From FEN-1297 sp964498065 (GTDB taxonomy: Bacteria; Bacteroidota; Ignavibacteria; Ignavibacteriales; Ignavibacteriaceae), in contig CAZCFZ010000130.1 of NCBI GenBank assembly GCA_964498065.1, positions 1 through 9,437 on the forward strand: a stretch of 9,437 nucleotides of DNA, written 5' to 3'. The first letter of the stretch is position 1; every line of letters begins with the position of its first letter. The position numbers were made by a program, and so were the translations under genes. Shown in pieces: positions 6,187-9,437 of this stretch. The notes below the pieces were generated by a model that was not told where the DNA came from, did no database searches, and saw nothing but the letters and a program-made list of their open reading frames with translations.

Positions 6187-8085
6187 TTATTTCAAATCCC
6201 AGTAAATAACATAACGTTGTTCATCAATCTGGTAATAGGGTATCATTGTAATTGCTTTTGATGTAATCCCAACAGTTTTGAAAGCCAACGGTTCACCTTT
6301 TACCGGTACAAGCCAATTATCCAATTTTTTTGTACCGACATTTAATGTAGTTATAATTTCCTTAGGTACGGGAACATTTTTATAATCAAGCTGGTCTTTG
6401 GCAAAGGGCATCGGAGGTTTCATACCTTCGGTTCCCATATCGCCGGCAAGGACGATAGGACCGTAAAGTACTGCTTCCATATTAGGATTATCATTTGTCG
6501 CTACCAGGTGCAAAGACATCGGATAATTAATATCTATCTTATCGCCGGCTTTCCAGGTATTGTTTAAAACAATATAACTGTCCGGCTTCTGATTCACATT
6601 AATTTTTTTACCGTTGATGGTAACGACAGCTCCCGAGGTTGCCCACGAAGGATAACGGATATATAAAGGGACATTTCCTTCTTTTATTTCATCTATTGTA
6701 AGATGTGTAGTTGCCTCGTCCGGAAATTTTGTTTGCTGAGTTAATTTGAATCCTTTTTCTTTCCATGTCAGTACCGACGGGATGAATAGGTTTACAAAAA
6801 CGCCCTTATTATTATGATAGTATATGGCTTCGCCGTATTTTGCATGATTTTCAAATCCGGTACCCACACAACACCAAAACGAACTGTCTTTAGTACTATA
6901 AGTTTTAAACGTACCAGGTTCATATGATAAAAAGTATGTCACCATGCCGGTATGCGGCTCCTGCGAAGCTAATATATGATTGTAAAGAGCCCGCTCGTAA
7001 TAGTCGGCATATTTTACATCTGCCGTCCACGTAAACAGGTGACGAGTAAGCTTCAGCATATTGTAGGTATTGCATGATTCGGTAGTTGCACGTGAAAGGT
7101 GCTTTGATATTTGATCAGGCTTAAAGAAGTGTTCGTAATCGCTGTTCCCGCCCGTTACATAAGTATGATGATCTATCACGGTCTGCCAGAAAAATTCCGC
7201 AATCGCTTTTGCATTATTATCCCCGGTCAGTTCGTATCCTCTTGCCTCACCAATAATTTTGGGTATTTGCGTGTTAGCATGAAGCCCGGCTAATTTATCT
7301 TCCTTATGTAGTAAAGGATCCAACACTTTATGGTCATAAAAGAAATCCGCTAATTTCTTGAATTTCACATTCCCCGTAATTCCGTACAAATTATAAGCTG
7401 CTTCATTCATGCCTCCGAATTCAGTTTTCAGCATAACAGCTAATTGTTCGGTAGAAAGGTTCTTAAGTTTGTCATAAGCCCAATTGCCCATTTTAACAAC
7501 AATGTCCAGCGCTTGTTTATTACCGGCATACTGATACATGTCTATAAGCCCTGCCATTATTTTATGGATAGTGTACCAGGGCGCCCAAACGCGTTTACCT
7601 TTAATTACGCGATTTATTAAATTCTGAGGAAATGCGCTTAAATAACCTCCCTGGTTCAGCACTTTCTGAATTTCGGCTAACGCAGTTACAATAGAATCTC
7701 CTTTTTCTTTATAAGCTACATTGCCGGTGGAAGCATACATCATTGCTAAACCCGACATGACATGTCCCGTTGTATGTCCTCTTAATTCGACGTCTAATCC
7801 TTCCCATCCGCCGAGAGGCTTGGCATGTGTTTCCATTCCGGCATTAACCCGCCAGCTATGCAGCAAGCGATTAATATCGATGCTTAGCAGCCACTTGCCG
7901 TCACGCTCCATGTTATCTTTAAACCGGCTGTCAAGCAATCTTACATCATTTAGATCAAAGCTGTACGCTTTAACTTGTATTTGCGGTTTTATTTTTTGAT
8001 CGGCAGAAAACTGACCGGCATACTGACTGTATGCAGTATTAACAATCATTGCAAGGCAAAACATGAAGATGGATATTCTTTTCAT
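6187..8085 (-). CDS. Exported DUF1680 glycoside hydrolase, GH146/GH127-type beta-L-arabinofuranosidase
   Basis: This is a 632-residue enzyme expected to release terminal beta-L-arabinofuranose from plant cell-wall glycans or glycoproteins. Residues 1-20 are a signal peptide (KRIS, a hydrophobic stretch, a cut near AYS before QYAGQ). An (alpha/alpha)6-barrel follows, with ELRGHTTGHVMSGLAMMYAS at 100-119 and WAPWYTIHKIMAGLIDMYQY at 167-186. The active-site signatures are Glu336 and Cys338 in TTESCNTYNMLKLT, and the pair Cys405-Cys406 in SSFWCCVGTGFENH. In this clan a Glu and three Cys bind zinc and one Cys is the nucleophile. Glu318 in DYEHFF is a candidate acid/base. The ESCNTYNML and SFWCCVGTGxENH forms look like the GH146 (BT0349-like) branch rather than HypBA1-like GH127. 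A beta-sandwich C-terminus ends at YVIYWDLK. AGGA lies 8 nt before the ATG. No sorting domain is left in frame, but a decayed one follows the stop, so the present protein is probably periplasmic. Linkage specificity is inferred from the family. Confidence 0.92.
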   Translation of the reverse strand: MKRISIFMFCLAMIVNTAYSQYAGQFSADQKIKPQIQVKAYSFDLNDVRLLDSRFKDNMERDGKWLLSIDINRLLHSWRVNAGMETHAKPLGGWEGLDVELRGHTTGHVMSGLAMMYASTGNVAYKEKGDSIVTALAEIQKVLNQGGYLSAFPQNLINRVIKGKRVWAPWYTIHKIMAGLIDMYQYAGNKQALDIVVKMGNWAYDKLKNLSTEQLAVMLKTEFGGMNEAAYNLYGITGNVKFKKLADFFYDHKVLDPLLHKEDKLAGLHANTQIPKIIGEARGYELTGDNNAKAIAEFFWQTVIDHHTYVTGGNSDYEHFFKPDQISKHLSRATTESCNTYNMLKLTRHLFTWTADVKYADYYERALYNHILASQEPHTGMVTYFLSYEPGTFKTYSTKDSSFWCCVGTGFENHAKYGEAIYYHNNKGVFVNLFIPSVLTWKEKGFKLTQQTKFPDEATTHLTIDEIKEGNVPLYIRYPSWATSGAVVTINGKKINVNQKPDSYIVLNNTWKAGDKIDINYPMSLHLVATNDNPNMEAVLYGPIVLAGDMGTEGMKPPMPFAKDQLDYKNVPVPKEIITTLNVGTKKLDNWLVPVKGEPLAFKTVGITSKAITMIPYYQIDEQRYVIYWDLK

Positions 8086-8093
8086 TATTACTA

Positions 8094-8097
8094 TCCT
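8094..8097 (-). promoter_or_regulatory. Shine-Dalgarno of the arabinofuranosidase-type gene
   Basis: AGGA on the minus strand, 8 nt before the ATG at 8085, supports this start. The signal peptide then begins at residue 1. Confidence 0.5.
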
Positions 8098-8314
8098 ATG
8101 TTATGTGGCTGAATTTATTTTATTAAAGTAATTAACATGCTTATTTAAAATCTATAAATTGTCTTTTCTCTTAATACTTAATAGTTTTATCGAACCAAGT
8201 CGAAGTCATGTATACAATTCCTAGATTTTAGTTACCGGATCAACATCAACTATATCAATTAAACACTCCGGGCAAAGAGCCTTTTTAATCAAGGACAACT
8301 AAACTTTTAGAAAA

Positions 8315-8348
8315 ATTATAAACTAACAAGATCACTTTTTCGGAAAAA
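8315..8348 (-). promoter_or_regulatory. Candidate promoter with palindrome over the -35 position
   Basis: On the minus strand a perfect TATAAT (8315-8320) is preceded, 15 bp upstream, by the palindrome TTTTTCCGAAAAA (8336-8348). The palindrome sits where a -35 element would be, and no TTGACA-like sequence is present there. That arrangement suits a promoter needing an activator, but AT-rich sequence produces such matches by chance. The resulting leader to the ATG at 8085 would be about 220 nt. Confidence 0.25.
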
Positions 8349-8439
8349 TACAATACAATAAGCGCAGATACGGCATTAACTTGTATTTCAATAATTTTTA
8401 TCGGCAGTATTTTTTTAGCATTTAAAAATTAAGCAATCA

Positions 8440-9437
8440 TTATTTATTTTGCATATTAAGAATTCCTACAAAGCCTCCTCTCGGAAGACAATCAACTTTT
8501 ATTGTATCTCCTTCTTTTACTTTCACCGATTCATATGAAAAAGATTCAGCATTCTTCCCGTCTTTTATAAGTCTTAAATTATAATTTCCGTCACCGAGGA
8601 AATTGAAACCAACTACCAATGTTTTATTTTCATCTTCTCCGTTTAATCCGCCTATATACCATTGATTCCCTTTCTTACGAGCTATAACAACTTTCTTTCC
8701 GGGATAACCGTCGATTAATTTAGTATCATCCCAAACAACCGGAACGTGTTTCAAAAACTCTTTCGGTTCGGCCGATAAAGATTCATATGCGGATGGTTCG
8801 TCGGCAAAGTGCTGCAAACCGGATTCAAAAACTACCGACAAAGCCAGTTCATGACCGTATGATGTAATATGCGGATGCTGCGAATTTGAAAATGTAACCG
8901 GAGTATAATCCATCGGACCAATTACGTTGCGGGTAAACGGAAGGGTCGTATTGTGGCGGGCTGCCCTGTTTGTCAGTACCGGTCCGTTGTTGTACCATTC
9001 GGCTCCGTATACCGCCTCCATGGTCATAAGATTCGGATATGTCCGGGACCATCCGGTTGGGACAGTTGCTCCATGAAAATTCACCATCAGATGATACTTT
9101 GCGGCATCTTTTATTATATTGATATAATATTTCATCATATCCTGCTGATCGCCTGCAAAGAAATCTACTTTAATTCCGTACACACCAATTTTATTGAGCC
9201 ATTTGAATTCCTTCACCCGCTTCTTGTGCGTCAACAAACGATCGTTCGGTGTCGGACCGAGCCAGGAAGTACCGGAGTTATACCAAAGAAGCGGTTTTAT
9301 CCCTTTGCTTTTTGCATAATTAACGGCATCGATAATATTTCCGCCGTTACTCATTTGATCCCATTCCCAATCGATAAGCACATAGGGCCAATGCATTTCA
9401 GCAGCTAAATTTACGTACTGAACAACTCTTTTATAAT
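8440..9437 (-). CDS. GH97-family glycoside hydrolase, C-terminal half, cut by window edge
   Basis: The frame is open to the right edge. The ATG at 9396 is an internal Met, since YKRVVQYVNLAAE precedes it and fits the family, so about 331 C-terminal residues of a roughly 650-700 residue enzyme are present. The N-terminal beta-sandwich and signal peptide are outside. Catalytic-barrel motifs (counting from that Met) are WPYVLIDWEWD at 3-13, GIKPLLWYNS at 32-41, and GVYGIKVDFFAGDQQ at 71-85 with Asp78. NLMTMEAVYGAEW at 122-134 follows, with Glu127 and Glu133. An Asp at this place marks the retaining branch of GH97, typified by the Bacteroides alpha-galactosidase BtGH97b with nucleophile Asp415 and acid/base Glu470. 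Asp78 and Glu133 have the same 55-residue spacing. The inverting alpha-glucosidase SusB lacks this nucleophile. A C-terminal beta-domain ends in PRGGFVGILNMQNK, without a T9SS domain, which suits a periplasmic enzyme. It lies upstream of, and in the same direction as, the arabinofuranosidase-type gene. Alpha-galactosidase activity is likely, but other retaining specificities are possible. Confidence 0.9.
   Translation of the reverse strand, partial: YKRVVQYVNLAAEMHWPYVLIDWEWDQMSNGGNIIDAVNYAKSKGIKPLLWYNSGTSWLGPTPNDRLLTHKKRVKEFKWLNKIGVYGIKVDFFAGDQQDMMKYYINIIKDAAKYHLMVNFHGATVPTGWSRTYPNLMTMEAVYGAEWYNNGPVLTNRAARHNTTLPFTRNVIGPMDYTPVTFSNSQHPHITSYGHELALSVVFESGLQHFADEPSAYESLSAEPKEFLKHVPVVWDDTKLIDGYPGKKVVIARKKGNQWYIGGLNGEDENKTLVVGFNFLGDGNYNLRLIKDGKNAESFSYESVKVKEGDTIKVDCLPRGGFVGILNMQNK

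Larger units (their letters stand above)
8086..8439 (-). other. Intergenic region between GH97 and arabinofuranosidase-type genes
   Basis: These 354 bp carry no gene I can support. The strand downstream of the GH97 stop was read in all frames for a second sorting-domain relic and none was seen. One minus-strand frame contains KKALCPECLIDIVDVDPVTK, which has no start and stops on both sides within about 25 codons, so it is treated as chance. The main features are a TATAAT box and a 13-nt palindrome, entered separately. No convincing terminator was found, so read-through from the GH97 gene remains possible. Confidence 0.4.

Noticed and set aside
6179..6189. 11-bp repeat TTTAGCATTTA also found at 8414-8424, behind both glycosidase stops
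   Set aside because: Short and AT-rich, with no extension on either side; expected by chance in spacers of this composition.
8210..8310. Minus-strand peptide containing CPEC, possibly a zinc-ribbon fragment
   Set aside because: Only about 25 codons between stops, with no start or ribosome binding site and a single CxxC. This is not enough to distinguish from chance.
8849..9052. 67-codon minus-strand frame
   Set aside because: It overlaps the GH97 coding sequence in another frame on the same strand, with no ribosome binding site and no recognisable motif.
8953..9408. A 151-codon open frame on the plus strand
   Set aside because: It lies wholly antisense to the GH97 gene, whose family motifs are clear. 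The translation is Cys/His/Ile-rich and resembles no protein I know. The other plus-strand frames of 60-93 codons are likewise shadows of the protease and arabinofuranosidase-type genes.

Overview
The window is AT-rich, and every gene I can support lies on the minus strand, so the biological order runs from high to low coordinates. The organism is most likely a member of the Bacteroidota/Ignavibacteriota side of the FCB group. The main reason is the C-terminus of the large protease: a type IX secretion (T9SS) sorting domain with QNYPNPFNPSTTI, VYDILGRQVTTLV, LASGVYFYRLQ and a terminal LLLLK, the style I associate with Ignavibacteria-like lineages. A Bacteroidota-type ECF sigma factor and GH97/GH146-like glycosidases agree with this. 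The clear AGGAGG ribosome binding site of the large protease is unusual for Bacteroidia proper. The lineage is an inference, not a proof.

Layout in transcription order: (1) 9437-8440, the C-terminal half of a GH97 glycoside hydrolase, cut by the window edge. (2) 8439-8086, an intergenic region with a TATAAT box and a palindrome. (3) 8085-6187, a secreted DUF1680 enzyme, best called a GH146/GH127-type beta-L-arabinofuranosidase. (4) 6178-5919, immediately behind it, a decayed T9SS sorting domain with frameshifts and stops that ends in the same LLLK-stop as the intact domain. It is not an annotated gene but is clearly recognisable. (5) 5806-5261, an ECF sigma factor without an adjacent anti-sigma gene. 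(6) 5260-4895, an intergenic region. (7) 4894-740, a 1384-residue secreted subtilase (S8) with a complete triad and a T9SS sorting domain. (8) 739-650, a 90-bp spacer with a 10-bp perfect inverted repeat abutting the next ribosome binding site. (9) 649-1, the first 216 residues of a second, paralogous subtilase, cut by the window edge.

How it fits together: the right half is a small plant-glycan degradation module (GH97 plus an arabinofuranosidase-type enzyme). The left half is a tandem pair of exported proteases. The ECF sigma factor sits between them and could control either, but nothing in the sequence proves which. I found no RNA gene, CRISPR array or insertion sequence. I did not find a clearly new system. 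The most informative signals are the sorting-domain pseudogene, which suggests that the arabinofuranosidase changed its cellular destination, and the tandem protease duplication, whose catalytic-Asp segment is far better conserved than the flanking propeptide.
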